Source: Lunularia cruciata
Lineage: Eukaryota > Streptophyta > Marchantiopsida > Lunulariales > Lunulariaceae
Direction of reading: 5' to 3'
Assembly: GCA_948567375.1 (NCBI GenBank)
Contig: OX419755.1
Span: forward strand, 9,243,001-9,307,000
DNA length: 64,000 bases
Position numbers and translations under genes: made by a program. The notes below the pieces were generated by a model. That model was not told where the DNA came from. It searched no databases and saw only the letters and a list, made by a program, of their open reading frames with translations. Positions 1-11,240 of this stretch are shown here, one piece after another; position 1 is the stretch's first letter; each line of letters starts with the position of its first letter.

Positions 1-2080
1 GGGAGAGTTTGACTTCAACACTATGAAGAACTTTCTTTCACATGAGAGTTATAGAGATTGATGAGTGAGGTTACCTTCCTTAAGCAAACATGTGGAAAAA
101 AGGTCAGTGTCTATGTGGAAAGAGTAGAGAAGTTAGAGTCCAAATTCTGCCTAGTGTTGATGAAAGGTGGAGATGATGTGGAGACTATTATGATTGGCAT
201 AAAAGTCATGCTGACCAAGAATTCTATGGGAGGGTTGAGACCATAAATTAGAACCTATTTGAAAGAATCCTTGACTTAGTAGTTAAGATAAGACCACATG
301 TCTAGGAGAATATTCCCATGAGTATGGATATCTTTTAGCTTTTTTATTTTATTTGGCTTTTAGCCTAGTAACTTGAGTTACTCTAGTAATTTTTAGCTTT
401 GGTGCGTAACTATTTCACAAACATATAGACTAGGGATGAGAAGATACTTATCATCCTTTCATTGGCAAATATCTCTCTCTCATTGAGTTCTCTAATGAAC
501 AATATCTTGAGTCTTGGAGTGTTAGCCTTGGAGGAGTATGATGAGTTGTGATTCTTTACCTTCTTAGTCCATGGTACACTATCACAAGTTAATCTTGAGT
601 GAGAGATAGGCTGGCTCACAAGACAAACTTCACAATTATTGGCAACTATTTCTACCATGAAACATGGAAAACTCAAATTCCAATTCTTGGCCAAACATAT
701 GATCCAAATTCTACTCAAGAATTTGATCCTTATTATTACATCTAATCTTTAAATCAAAGGATTCCTCACTAGGAGTGGAGTACTCTTCCTACCGCCCTTC
801 ATTGGCATGGTGCGCTCATGTGCGGTTGTTAGAAAAATATTTCCTCTCCTAGATGCACAATTTTAACTCCCTCAAGTCTTTGGAAAATTAAACTCTTGTT
901 CAGCCTTGTGATTTGGATTCCTTTTGGATAACTATTGAGAGAACTTGGATATCTTCTAGGCATTTCAGAAATTCCTTAACAAGTCTTTATCTTATAGTAT
1001 TACAATGTGTGGTCATTCTGCAATCTCTCTTCACTTGATACTCATGTCTTTTGCATGCATTCCTCTTGTCACTCTTGATTTTATCCTGCTCACAAATTAG
1101 AATTTTCTTGGTTGTACATTCTTGACTTGTTGGTCCAAAGGAAAGTTGTTATAGATTCTTTGCATCAAGTTGATCATGCCAAGTTGAAGTTTCCTTACTT
1201 TAGGTATAGCACTTGCCAAGTCCAATTTGAGTTCTCCTTTCCCTGATGCAAAGTAATCTTCTTTGTGCCCAACCCAAAGAAGGTTGCATTGTGTCATCAA
1301 TTCTTCTCCTTTCTTCACCTTTTGGGTCCAATTTAACTTCAACTATACACTCCTTCCTTAAAAAATTTCAAAAGCAAAAAATATGGGTACCATAGACTAT
1401 AAGGCTAATGTCTTCTCTAATCTCATTACATCCAGCAAAGGAAGAATAAGAAACAACAACAGCAAAGCTTATTGAGCTGAGTTCTTAAATAGTGGCTAAC
1501 TTGAGATAATCAGATGCTCAAGTAGTGGCATGGTCTTTGCAAGGACTGCTTGCCAAACTCTGTGTGTTTGCAAAGGAACAAGATCATGGCATGCTAAACC
1601 TATTCATCTGGTTGGCAAAGTTGTACAAATCTGCTTGGATGGATACCATTGGAATGTCACGCCAAGGCTATAGTGCAAAGAAGACCTTTGGTGAACTCTT
1701 AATTGTGCCGCATGACGTCATCCTCTTCATCCTTCTCAAAATATGAACATAATCCACAAAGAGAAAATTAGGGTGTCCATTAATCTAAAGTAGACTGCAA
1801 TCAATAGAACCAAACTCAATTGGGATCCAAGTTAGAAGAACTCATCAAGGAGTTTGCAAACTTCAAAGTACAAATGGTTAGAGCCAAAGATAAGAGAATT
1901 TCCCTTCTTACACTTGGCCTAATATGTGGTGTACTACTTTTCAGAAGTTAAGACCATGAAAAATGCCTCCCTACAACCTATTGCGTGGTTATTATAGGCA
2001 CCAAACTACACCAGGATGACTTGCCCACACCCACCTAACCCTCAACCCCTAGTGAGGTTTATGTCTCACCCACTTTTCCT
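1..2080. other. No gene recognised; decayed repeat-like DNA
   Basis: I see no coding region that I can support. Open frames are short and unrelated to one another. The DNA is AT-rich and unstructured by eye, like the remnants elsewhere in this window. Confidence 0.5.
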
Positions 2081-2720
2081 AAGATGGATGCAACTATTAA
2101 CTTCTTCAACTTGGAAAAATTAACACCCAAAGATGTTGCATTGATTGACAATGATAGATGGCTTGAGTTGGAGGTGAATTGTGTTGTGAATTGCGTCAAA
2201 ACATGCTCAACCAAATGCCAGGAGAATAACTCATATTGTTTTGATTTTGTCAGTTCTTGTGAAAGCTAAGAAGTATATCTGTCCCAAAAAGATTATATTT
2301 GATAAGGAGGATGAATTTGAGGTAAGGAGGAAGTCCCTAGAGGACGACTACACCAAGAGTTCTTTGGATAACTTGGAAGATTCTTTGGAGAAGAATGTAG
2401 TAAACTATATGGAGTACTATGAGATGGACAACTAACTAGAGGATCAACTTGAAAATCATAAGGAAGCCTCTGTACTATTGGGAGTGAGCCCACTAAGTCA
2501 TGTTGAGGATATAGTGAAACTTGACAACTGCCAAGATGCGATCATGGGAGAAGGATGATCCTTACAATTTCTAAATCAATAACCCAAGAAGAATGTCAAG
2601 CATTTACCACCTTTTTTGAGGAATATAATTATGTCTTCAATTGGAACATTAAAGAAATGCCTAGCATACCTTGGCACAAAGGATTAACTTGGAAGAATTG
2701 TGAGAATAGGGGTTTCTAAA
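2080..2720 (+). mobile_element. Faint Ty3/Gypsy-like fossil fragment
   Basis: One frame near 2,615-2,671 reads FEEYNYVFNWNIKEMPSIP. This resembles the segment just before the reverse transcriptase in plant Ty3/Gypsy polyproteins, where the usual pattern is like FAWSYEDMPGI. Acidic, lysine-rich open stretches lie upstream, as in the gag-pol linker of such elements. The copy is broken throughout, and no LTRs or RT core were recognised. The call rests on one short resemblance and could be chance. Confidence 0.25.
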
Positions 2721-3417
2721 TCCCTAATTCAAGGAGATGGATTCACAAATCTGCCTCCAATTTTAATTCTCAAGTCCAATTTTCAACACCAAGGCCTTGA
2801 GCAGTTAAGCCATAGACTTATGAGCCATTCAAAGAGATTAAATTTAGAAATGACAATTAGTGGTAATATTTTTTATGGCCATGGCTATATAGGTCAAGCA
2901 CAAGCCCCCACAAGATGAAATCATTGCAGAAAAAGAACACTTTTATGATGATAAAAGAAGATGCCAAAGTAACTCATCCTTCCTAGTTCATTGCTCTTTC
3001 ATTGAGAAGAGTTTTTTTAGATGGACAAAACAAGTTCTTTGGGGCTTTTTGAAAGCAAAGATGTTATCCTTGAAGGGTTTTTATATTTAAAAACTGGAAA
3101 ATTTGGTAATAATAAGTGCACAATTAAAATCTAATTCACATATTATTTTCAAGGTAGAGAGGAAATTGTCAAGGGAGGAATGGTTGGCCTCTATGAGGAA
3201 CATAACTGTCATATCTCACAAAGCACAATTAATGGCATCACACATATGCACTGTAGAGCTGAATTGCCACAAAACAGGTTGGACTTCATGATGGAGATAT
3301 GCACTTTCATTTCCAATGGGGAGCTTTGGTGTATGATGAGGTGTCAATGGCTATATATTGACTATGAAGAAATTTATGGTAACAAGTCAAAGCCAAAGGG
3401 TGAAGCAAGGCTTTTGG

Positions 3418-3580
3418 TAAAGATTTTGATGCTATATACACATTCATGGCAATGGGTAAAAGAATTCTTGATGATGATGGTATCTAGGCATTTGGTAGAT
3501 ATCTTGATGCTATAAACACGTTCATGGAAATGGATAAAATTATTCTTGATGATGATGGTATCTTCGATATCATTTACAAT
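3418..3580. repeat. 78-bp imperfect tandem duplication
   Basis: TTGATGCTATA starts at 3,426 and again at 3,504. Both copies continue through a shared TTCTTGATGATGATGGTATCT. The period is divisible by three, so this may once have been a repeat within a coding sequence, although no credible gene contains it now. Confidence 0.8.
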
Positions 3581-5449
3581 GTCTCAATTAGAATTGAAGA
3601 AGATTTATGTCCAAATGCCCTCCATGACATCATATGCCAAGATATATAATGATTTCACAAATTTTTCATAAATTTTTTAAGATAAATTCATACAACTTGA
3701 CTTTGATGATTTTAATCAAGTTCAATTGCTTTGGTAAAATGACCTTGATAGGAATTGTTTTTACAACATCAGAAAGCTTTGGATCTAGCAATTAAAGCTC
3801 CTTGGCTGTTTGATCTAGATCAAGAAGATTTTTTTTATGATTGATGGCGCTTCATCATTTTCTCTTGCAAAATGAACATTGAGGCAGGGGCACTTGTGAT
3901 TTTGCACCACTTATGTATAAATTTGTTTGCTTGCTATAGTAGCATGACTCAAGATATTTACAAGAGTTTTCTTAAGCAATTCAACCCACTAATATTTGAG
4001 ATAATGGGTGAGTTTAAAGAAAATTATTAATAATTAAATATTAAAGCAATCTCTGAGTTTGTCAACTATTCAAGGATGGTCAAGTTTATCAAGTCTATAT
4101 GAGTAAAGTAGGAGAAGGTTTGTAATACCTTTATTGGAGAGCAATTCACAGTTGTTCATGTTGCAAGTCATAGAGGATTCTGGCAATTCTTGGATCTAAG
4201 AGCAAGGAGAGTCAAAATAAAACTTGAAGAAATTCAAACTACATCAAATATCAGCTCATCTATTTATTATTATTCAATGGTAAGAATTTGTGGTATTGAA
4301 CAAGCTCAAGACTCTTGTTTCGTAGGGTAAACCCTAGAGCAAATATGTCAATCATTTATGGCATGAACAATCAAGTCTCTTGAATGAATAATTCTGTCTA
4401 GAATATGCTAGAATCCAATCCTTTTTATAGAATATTTCAAGCAAAAAGACACAAAGGTGATGGAATGCCTCATATTTTTCTTTGTGACCATCATTAATTT
4501 TCATTTTATTCTACTTGCTACTGGAAGACACTCACTTCAAACCTAAAACCATGTCTTGGGATTTTTGTTGTATACAATCAAGTTTTTGATGAATTAGTTT
4601 CCAGCAAAACATTGGCACCACAGTGGAGGATGTGTTTTTATTCTTTGTAAAATAAATACCTTGTTGAAATAAGGAGAAGCAACTCCAACTAAAACTCTCA
4701 AGTGAGATTGGACTATGACTTAAGTTTTTCAAGGTAGGTAACTTTGTACATATTCATATGAAGTTGATTGAGCAGATAAGGTGCCCGTGGGAAATCTAAT
4801 TCTTGTAATTAGAGCTTGGGATGAACTATGAAAAGGCTTGATGTCCATAGATAGCAATGCCAACAAACACATATATAGGAAAAGCATGAATGTGTTATGT
4901 CATTCACAAATATGATTAAACAGATTTGAAATGGAAAAGTTATTGAAAACTCCAACTTGAACAAAGCTCATGAATCTCTTGGAGTGCTAGCATAGTACAA
5001 TCTAGAACTATCAAAGCAGACAATGGGAACCAACCAAGATTTGTCCAAAAGAAGTGCAAATTGATGAGTGGATTTCATCACTCAGTATGTCAAAGTGGTG
5101 GTCAGATCAATTCTCTTGAACATTATGCAAATAGCTCCAAATGTCCATTGTATCAATTGAAGAATAGATTTATACAAGCTACTTTTTTTACAAGAGCTTT
5201 ATTTACAAGAGCTTATTGGATGATTAATTAAGTGTATGGTCTCATGTGGTTGTGCGGTTCAACACTAACTTAATTCTCTCAGTCAAATGAAAAACTTGGA
5301 TCTTCATCCTCTGTTTGTTGCTAACTCTTTTGCCAATCCGTCAACTATCTATTGCTCTATATATATTTTGAATCTCACAAGACAAAAAATTTTATTGCCA
5401 AGATGAAACTACAACATGGAATAATGCAATAAGTCACCCAACTGTCCCT

Positions 5450-5725
5450 CACTGATAGAGTATGAAAAGCTAAGCTTGATTGAAATGCCTGAAAGCCAAA
5501 ATGCACAACTAGAATCTATGTGTTCTAATCAACCACAGAAACTCATAGTAGAACCTTAACCAGCAAGAATGTTCAAGATATCCCTCCCTGATAGGGTAGA
5601 AAAGCTATCCTTGATTGAAATGCATACAAGTTTATACTCGTCACTAGAATCCATGTGAACTAATCAACCACAAAAACTTGCAGTAGGACTTTATCTAACA
5701 AGAATGTTCCCAAAGGTATATCTTC
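5450..5725. repeat. 136-bp imperfect tandem duplication
   Basis: Copies begin near 5,453 and 5,589, at TGATAGAGTA and TGATAGGGTA. They share the words CTTGATTGAAATGC, CTAATCAACCACA and AACAAGAATGTTC or close variants. No coding function is visible. Confidence 0.8.
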
Positions 5726-5879
5726 ACTTAGACTGTATCCTCCCTGCCGTTTGTGACAAAAACAATACTTCTTTTAGGTCAAAATTATAAGACTTGAATG
5801 ACTATCCGTGAAAAAATCTATTAAAATGTCATATTATGCAAAATTCTATTATCTTGAGGCTGAATGCTCAGAAGGACTC

Positions 5880-6420
5880 AATCTCACGAGAACATAAACG
5901 AATCCGCGTACTATGACTTGGACATAATAGAACTAATAGCGTTCTCGGAATGTCTCAATAGGATTGGAGAATGTGATATCATCAAGATGATATTCGGGAA
6001 CTTATGCATTGTAGTACACTTGTGCTCAGGTAATATACGTGTGGACTTTCATATTTGCCTGTTTCCGATACTTAAATTGTTTATGCTAAGATGTTTGTCA
6101 TAAGATCTATATCTTGATTAATACGAGTGAATTTAGGTCTTCCAATCTTGAAGATAGACTTTTGTGGACGCCCCAAGTTCATAGCTGGATTTTTCCCATT
6201 TTTAAACAAGCATTGTGTGCATATCGAGGGCCTTAGGGTTATCCCCCTTTAGTGTCTATTTCCCGTGCGGATATACATGACACTAGTTAGATTCGAGTCT
6301 GTCAGTAGGAGGTGGTGGTTATTGATGGTGCTTTGATTAGTTAACTGTACTTTGAGCGTTCCTAGATTCGGTAGTGAATATAAACAGAGCAAGTAAGAAT
6401 TTTGTAATTTCTTAATGGTC
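5880..6420 (+). pseudogene. AAP amino acid permease fragment (exon 5 end and exon 6)
   Basis: A short block at about 5,994-6,025 matches the end of AAP exon 5 (GNLCIVVHLC) and runs into a GT splice-donor-like sequence. A later block at about 6,200-6,400 matches the middle and end of exon 6 as found at 8,812-9,240, including the stretch that encodes the last membrane helices. Everything upstream is missing and the reading frame is not kept. This is a dead fragment of the same gene family as the intact copy about 2.5 kb away, on the opposite strand. Confidence 0.7.
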
Positions 6421-6544
6421 ATGTTGCTTAGCTTTTGTAGGTTCTGTTTATCATCGCTTTAAGACGGAGGTCTCTTTCTCGAAGTATTGGAGAGAATTTG
6501 TATATAACTGGTCCCCCCCAAGTGATAGAATTCAGATATCTGTA

Positions 6545-6705
6545 CTGTGGTATCGACCTAGCTTTTCCAAATAAAGACAGGCGGTGTTTATCTCTACAAA
6601 TTTACATTTAGTGATTATGCTTGAAGTTTACATTTGATCTGAAAATTGCTTCTTCACGACAATCCAGTAAATTCTCTATACTGGACATTTGCAATGTTGA
6701 GATAT
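6545..6705. repeat. Direct repeat, first copy (partner 7,533-7,686)
   Basis: The segment shares ACCTAGCTTTTC, AATCCAGTAA and CTCTATA-TGGACA with 7,533-7,686 in the same order and orientation. It lies just downstream of an AAP fragment and probably moved with it, so it marks a local direct duplication of AAP remnants. Confidence 0.75.
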
Positions 6706-7070
6706 TAGGGGGTTTGACTTGGGCCATTTTCGTATCCAAACAAATATATACGAGAGATCTATGGAATGTCTTGTAATTTTGATGGGATGTGATAGGAAGG
6801 TATGCGTTATTTAAGGGAGGTCCTTCTGTAACTCTCGAAGGATTAACAGGTCACGATTTGCCTGACCCATAAACTTTTATGGTCTAGTAGACCATAAGAC
6901 CCGCTAACTGCTGACTGACAATAAAATTGAACACTAGTTTTTTACGGGTCTATTTGTGAATATCCTTAATTCGGTTTCCAGGGTTCTCCCATAAATATTT
7001 ATGGGATGAGCATATCTCCCGTAAATTTCGAAAGGGAAAACTATTAAGTTACTATTAAGCTTCTACTACC
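6700..7070. other. Short non-coding spacer with two hairpins
   Basis: No gene is seen. At 6,877-6,897 TTATGGTCT is followed after three bases by its inverse, AGACCATAA. At 6,988-7,005 lies the perfect 18-bp palindrome CCCATAAATATTTATGGG. Function unknown. Confidence 0.6.
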
Positions 7071-7255
7071 TTCCAAGTCTTGTATCAGTTTTTGAAATCC
7101 ATCCGCTCACCCTTTCGTGGCCACTTTGCACAGTCCAACGATCTATTTTGCACTAGACGAATTAGCGTGGAAAACTTTTAAACCAGATCCTTTTGTGGGT
7201 GAAATATACATGAGTGATTGGTTTCTAGAGGTTGAGCAATCTCAAAAATGAACAA

Positions 7256-7360
7256 GTTAAATGTAAAATTGGCAATGGGAAATGCTGGTGTCTTGACGGC
7301 ACGATAAGATCAAATTATTCTAAATTCAATGGTGATGGACGTCCAAGACGTACCGGTATG
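7256..7360 (+). pseudogene. AAP exon-1 fragment
   Basis: The sequence encoding GDGRPRRTG directly before a GT donor matches the end of AAP exon 1, which is DDGRPRRSG in the intact copy. The upstream part is only loosely similar and no further exons follow in place. A related short block lies on the minus strand near 40,070-40,115. Confidence 0.6.
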
Positions 7361-7532
7361 GTACCTGTTCGACGGTCCCCGGCCCTTCGGAACCACAAAG
7401 TATTTCGTGGTCTTTGGGCCGTCGAGAGCTTTGCATCTCCAGCCGATTATCTAAGTCTGGACCTCGGTACTTCATGGACGATGCTCGTTCACAAACAGGG
7501 ATCTCATCCACACGTTCCCCCACCTCCCAAAG

Positions 7533-7686
7533 AAAAATGCAGATTTTGTATTGTGGTGATTACCTAGCTTTTCTAAATGAAGACAGGCTTTCATGCAATG
7601 ATTGTCTCCAGCAGTTTACATATGTTCTGCAAATTTCTTCTTTACGATAATCCAGTAACTTCTCTATAATGGACACTTGCAATGAA
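7533..7686. repeat. Direct repeat, second copy (partner 6,545-6,705)
   Basis: This is the same sequence as 6,545-6,705 with moderate divergence. Its right edge coincides with the point near 7,670 where the long inverted repeat becomes continuous, so it probably marks a rearrangement junction. Confidence 0.75.
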
Positions 7687-7689
7687 AAG

Positions 7690-8810
7690 ATATAAAGTAA
7701 CTGCAATTCTCTACTTATCTCTTTGGCTGAGTCCTTTGTAGAAATAAAAGATTCTAGACAGTAACTTGGTACTTTAGTCTTCCAAATGTCATGACTCTAC
7801 TTAATCAAATCTGAGAAGTGAATTTGTAACTGTACAACAAGATCCGAAAGGCCCTGACAGTTCCAATCCAGTAAAATCTTGCGCTTAACTTTATTTGTAT
7901 TTCTGCTTCGCGGCAGCTCGAAGGATTTGGTGGATTCTTTGAAGAATCCTATTCTTTCTGTGTATTCTTACAAATATCATTTTTGGCCCGGTCATACTAA
8001 GTGTTTTCTTGACAATGACTTCCGTTGGTACGAATTTTGAAACAGGTTCTTGAATCCAAATGGAAAATTACACCTATAAGTGATGGCATCTTGCTTCCTG
8101 GTCTTAACTAGTAGTAGAGAAGTTTCTAATTGTGGGAGACTAACAACGCGCTGATTTGTGTTGTTCTCGTTTCCGTGGATTTCCAGTATGGGAAATTATT
8201 GCAAGGGTTGTTATTAGCATGCTTCTCACAGTAGAGCCACTGCTATCCCAACACTGGAGTGCCGGGTCACCTGCTACTAACGTCTCGATTCTCACAGGCT
8301 TGACTTCCGGGCCATCACTTTGTGTCGACTGAAAACTAGACACTAGATCTAGAGGATTTGTGTCACAGAGATATGAAACTAAATCTTTCTTTGTTTTGGG
8401 AGTCACCTCCACTTCTTACGTACTAGTACTATCAAACCTAGATCTATCCACTGTATTCAGAGGACAAGCTGTATTCCGGTTGCATGTCACAAAAGTATGG
8501 AACGAAATCTTTCTTTGTCTTGGGAATTACCTCCACTTCTTACGTACTAATACTATCAAACCTGGGTTCATCCAGAGAACTCAGAGGATACTCCGGTGGC
8601 AAACACTGAGAAAAACCATAATTGAAGTTAACAATGGTGAAACATGATGGCAAGAAAGAAGATAAGATATGTTTCCGAAAGAAAATTATATTAAATTGGA
8701 GACAAACACAAACGAAAATTACACATTACACTCCACGATTGCACCCCGGAGAACATATCAACTAAACAAATGTCAGTAGCTTCTCTAAGATGTGTTTCGT
8801 AGGCATTTCT
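7690..8810. other. 3' flank of the AAP gene, within the left arm
   Basis: This is non-coding by my reading. It matches 38,193-39,300 in inverse orientation, and parts of it recur near 42,020-42,120 and 42,280-42,430 beside other AAP copies, so it belongs to the duplicated AAP unit. It contains the 125-bp tandem repeat listed separately. The AAP transcript probably ends here, but I could not fix a polyadenylation site. Confidence 0.6.
8375..8615. repeat. 125-bp tandem duplication downstream of AAP
   Basis: Copies start near 8,375 and 8,500, sharing AAATCTTTCTTTG, CACTTCTTACGTACTA and ACTATCAAACCT. The same doubled structure is at about 38,420-38,660 in the other arm, so the tandem event came before the inverted duplication. 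Confidence 0.85.
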
Positions 8811-8811
8811 G

Positions 8812-11084
8812 CTAATCAGCATTACCATCGAAAGGTACATAATGCTTACTTGCAGCTTTTATGTCCACTGCTGAGCCTAGGAACGCGCAAAGCGAAACTA
8901 AAAGACAAGCTAGCATGAGTAACCACAAGAACCACCACCTCCAACTGAAACACTGTATCCCTACTCGTATCATGTATATACGCACGGGGAAATAGACACT
9001 TAAAGGGAAGAATCCTAAGGCCCCCAATATGCCCATGATGCTGTTGAAAAACGGCAACAATGTCGCGATAAATGTGGTGAACCCTACAAAAACTGACCTC
9101 CATACGAGAACACCTAAATTAACTCTAACCAACCCGACATAAGGCAAGGAGAAAGCAAAAGTCTTGACACTGCGGCCTGGTCGAAAGAAACATCCCCTAG
9201 CGTGGCCTTCAACAAAAGCGTAAAGGGGTTGTGCAAAAACCTGAAGAAAGTTCACATAAACAAGAGTTGTTAGGTGTAAGCCGGTTGAGTTGAACAGGTG
9301 TCAGAATACATTTTGCTTGGATAACAACTTAACATAGGCGAATTTATGAATAAGGACCTTCTAAACCAAAGAAAGTCGTACGTTACCTGAAAGGCTCCAC
9401 ACAGGTGTACGACGATGCATAAGTTCCCGAATACCACTAACCGGTAAGGTTCGTAGAATCCGAAACCCGTGAGCAAGTTTCCAGGAGCTGCATTTCCAAA
9501 AGCAGCATATCCAAAACATCCCACGGACAGGTAGAATAATGTACAAGTTACGTTGGTGACTAACGCAACCTTCCTCATCGTTCTATTTTCTGCTGGAGGC
9601 CGTCTAAGTGTATCCTGGTTTTATTGCAAAACAGAAAGATGGTCAGTCCACTTAAAAAAGTGAGCTTGTGCATAAATCAATTAGACATAAACCTCGAGAG
9701 TTTAGAAACAATTTGAACTCTAAATGAAAATATTTACTCACTTGAATGTTGATCAAAATTATTATGAAGCCATAGGCAAAAGCAATATCGCCCATAGCCG
9801 AAAACGTTTTCCACATTTTTTCAGCATGAGAGTATTCACCCTTTTCGGGGCCGACTGGAGAACCCCCTAGAGTTCCATGAGAATGCCCGCCATGGAATGT
9901 CTTGACAATACTCAGAGCTAAACCTATGCCTGCATATGAAAACGACATCACAGCGGCCACAACCGACAACCACCAGGCCTCTGCCAAGTTTGGGATCTGA
10001 GAGAATACGATCTGTATAAACCCAAAAATCAACATATATATATTGCTGGACACTTTGCAGCTCGCGTTGTGTCCCTCCTCGTGGAAGCATACAGCACGTT
10101 TAACAGCCCTGCCACAAAGACACATACAGTATCTGAGATCAAGTTCCTTGAACCTGAGATGGAACGCTTTGTGAGCTGAGAGGACAATGAAAGGAAAATC
10201 TGAATCCTTACACCATGCTGGTGGCTGCTGTGATTGTATATCCCACACAAACACCGAAAAGATTTATGTACTGAACAAGGCCGCACACAAACGTCTCCGC
10301 TCGCCCTGCGAACAGATTCAAACTGCATTCCATTAATCGGACATCACTCGGTGTTAATCCTAACCGTCTGAGAATTTCCCTCCGGTGAACGGACGAGAAA
10401 ACTGTAGACAGTTCCTAGGATTGCCAGCAAAAAGATGATTAGCAATTGACACTTGAGCTTCAGGTTGACGTTTAAGTGACCTCTCCCACGGTTTCTAATA
10501 CATATGATATCTCCAGATGGTATCTGATGCGTATACACCAATTACATAAACTAGACGCACCTAGATATGCTTTAACAGCATCCATGTAGGTATAAAGCCT
10601 CCTTCCCGATACAGGGTCCATGTAACGATAAGAATCGGCAAGTAGAATGGATGTCAAGTATGTGATCACGGCGAAACCGAAGTTCACCAGCGGGCCAGCT
10701 ATCCAGCCAAGTTGAGCAACACTCCAAGCCAAACTAAGCACTCCAGATCCTATCACAGCCGTGATAGCGTGTGCAGAGGCTGTGAGGAACGTTCCTGCTC
10801 ACAACATTGTACAGTAAGAGAAACGAACCATGTAAGTAAGTAGGAGAGGACATTGAGTTCAGATGCAAGTGTTCATTGTATTCAAGAACGGGCCCTTTGG
10901 AAGTTCCACGAGTGAGATGTGTAACGATCATTGTGTCTCTCACCTCATCCGAAGATTGAGTAGACAACATACCTGAACGTCTTGGACGTCCATCATCGTC
11001 GACCTCCAGCGTGATCTCATCTTGTACGGGGTCTTGTGCTGAACTCGGAGCCAATTCTACATCTGACTTCTGTGAGTAACTCAT
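8812..11084 (-). CDS. AAP: Amino acid permease (AAP family), six exons, apparently intact
   Basis: This is a plasma-membrane proton/amino acid symporter of the plant AAP type (AAAP superfamily). Exons, in transcription order: 11,084-10,973; 10,794-10,561; 10,305-10,212; 10,108-9,742; 9,614-9,387; 9,240-8,812. All five introns (178, 255, 103, 127 and 146 bp) have GT-AG ends and the phases join without a stop, giving 487 residues; AAPs are usually about 475-490. The start chosen is ATG at 11,084 (MSYSQKSDVEL), which gives the short hydrophilic N-terminus typical of the family. Family signatures include DDGRPRRSGT at residues 30-39, TASAHAITAVIGSGVLSLAW at 42-61, GWIAGP at about 66-71, and GYAAFGNAAPGNLLTGFGFY and VFAQPLYAFVE in exons 5-6. 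About ten or eleven hydrophobic helices are visible. Substrate specificity cannot be read from the sequence. Its inverted sister at 31,011-38,192 is broken. Confidence 0.93.
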
Positions 11085-11240
11085 TTTACGAGATAACAGA
11101 TCACTCAATGTCCTCCAATCAATCACTCCTTTGCCTTTCACCCGCCAGAAAACTTGCGCCTGTGTCTCGAGGAGAACCTGATTAATAAATTTACTACACT
11201 GGTGCTGCGACTCATGTGAGCAGCCTTATAAGATCTGCAT
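11085..11240 (-). promoter_or_regulatory. Likely core promoter and 5' leader of the intact AAP gene
   Basis: A TATA-like CTTATAAGG lies on the minus strand at 11,224-11,232, about 140 bp before the start codon. The same motif with its flanking GGCTG-TCAC is kept upstream of the right-arm copy near 30,865 and the third copy near 39,670. Conservation across three copies fits a promoter element but may only reflect recent duplication. Confidence 0.4.

Larger units (their letters stand above)
2720..5860. other. No gene recognised; two short tandem arrays inside
   Basis: The stretch is AT-rich with no supported gene. It holds a 78-bp tandem duplication near 3.42-3.58 kb and a 136-bp one near 5.45-5.72 kb, listed separately. 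It may be the remains of an old LTR element, but I found no paired ends. Confidence 0.45.
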
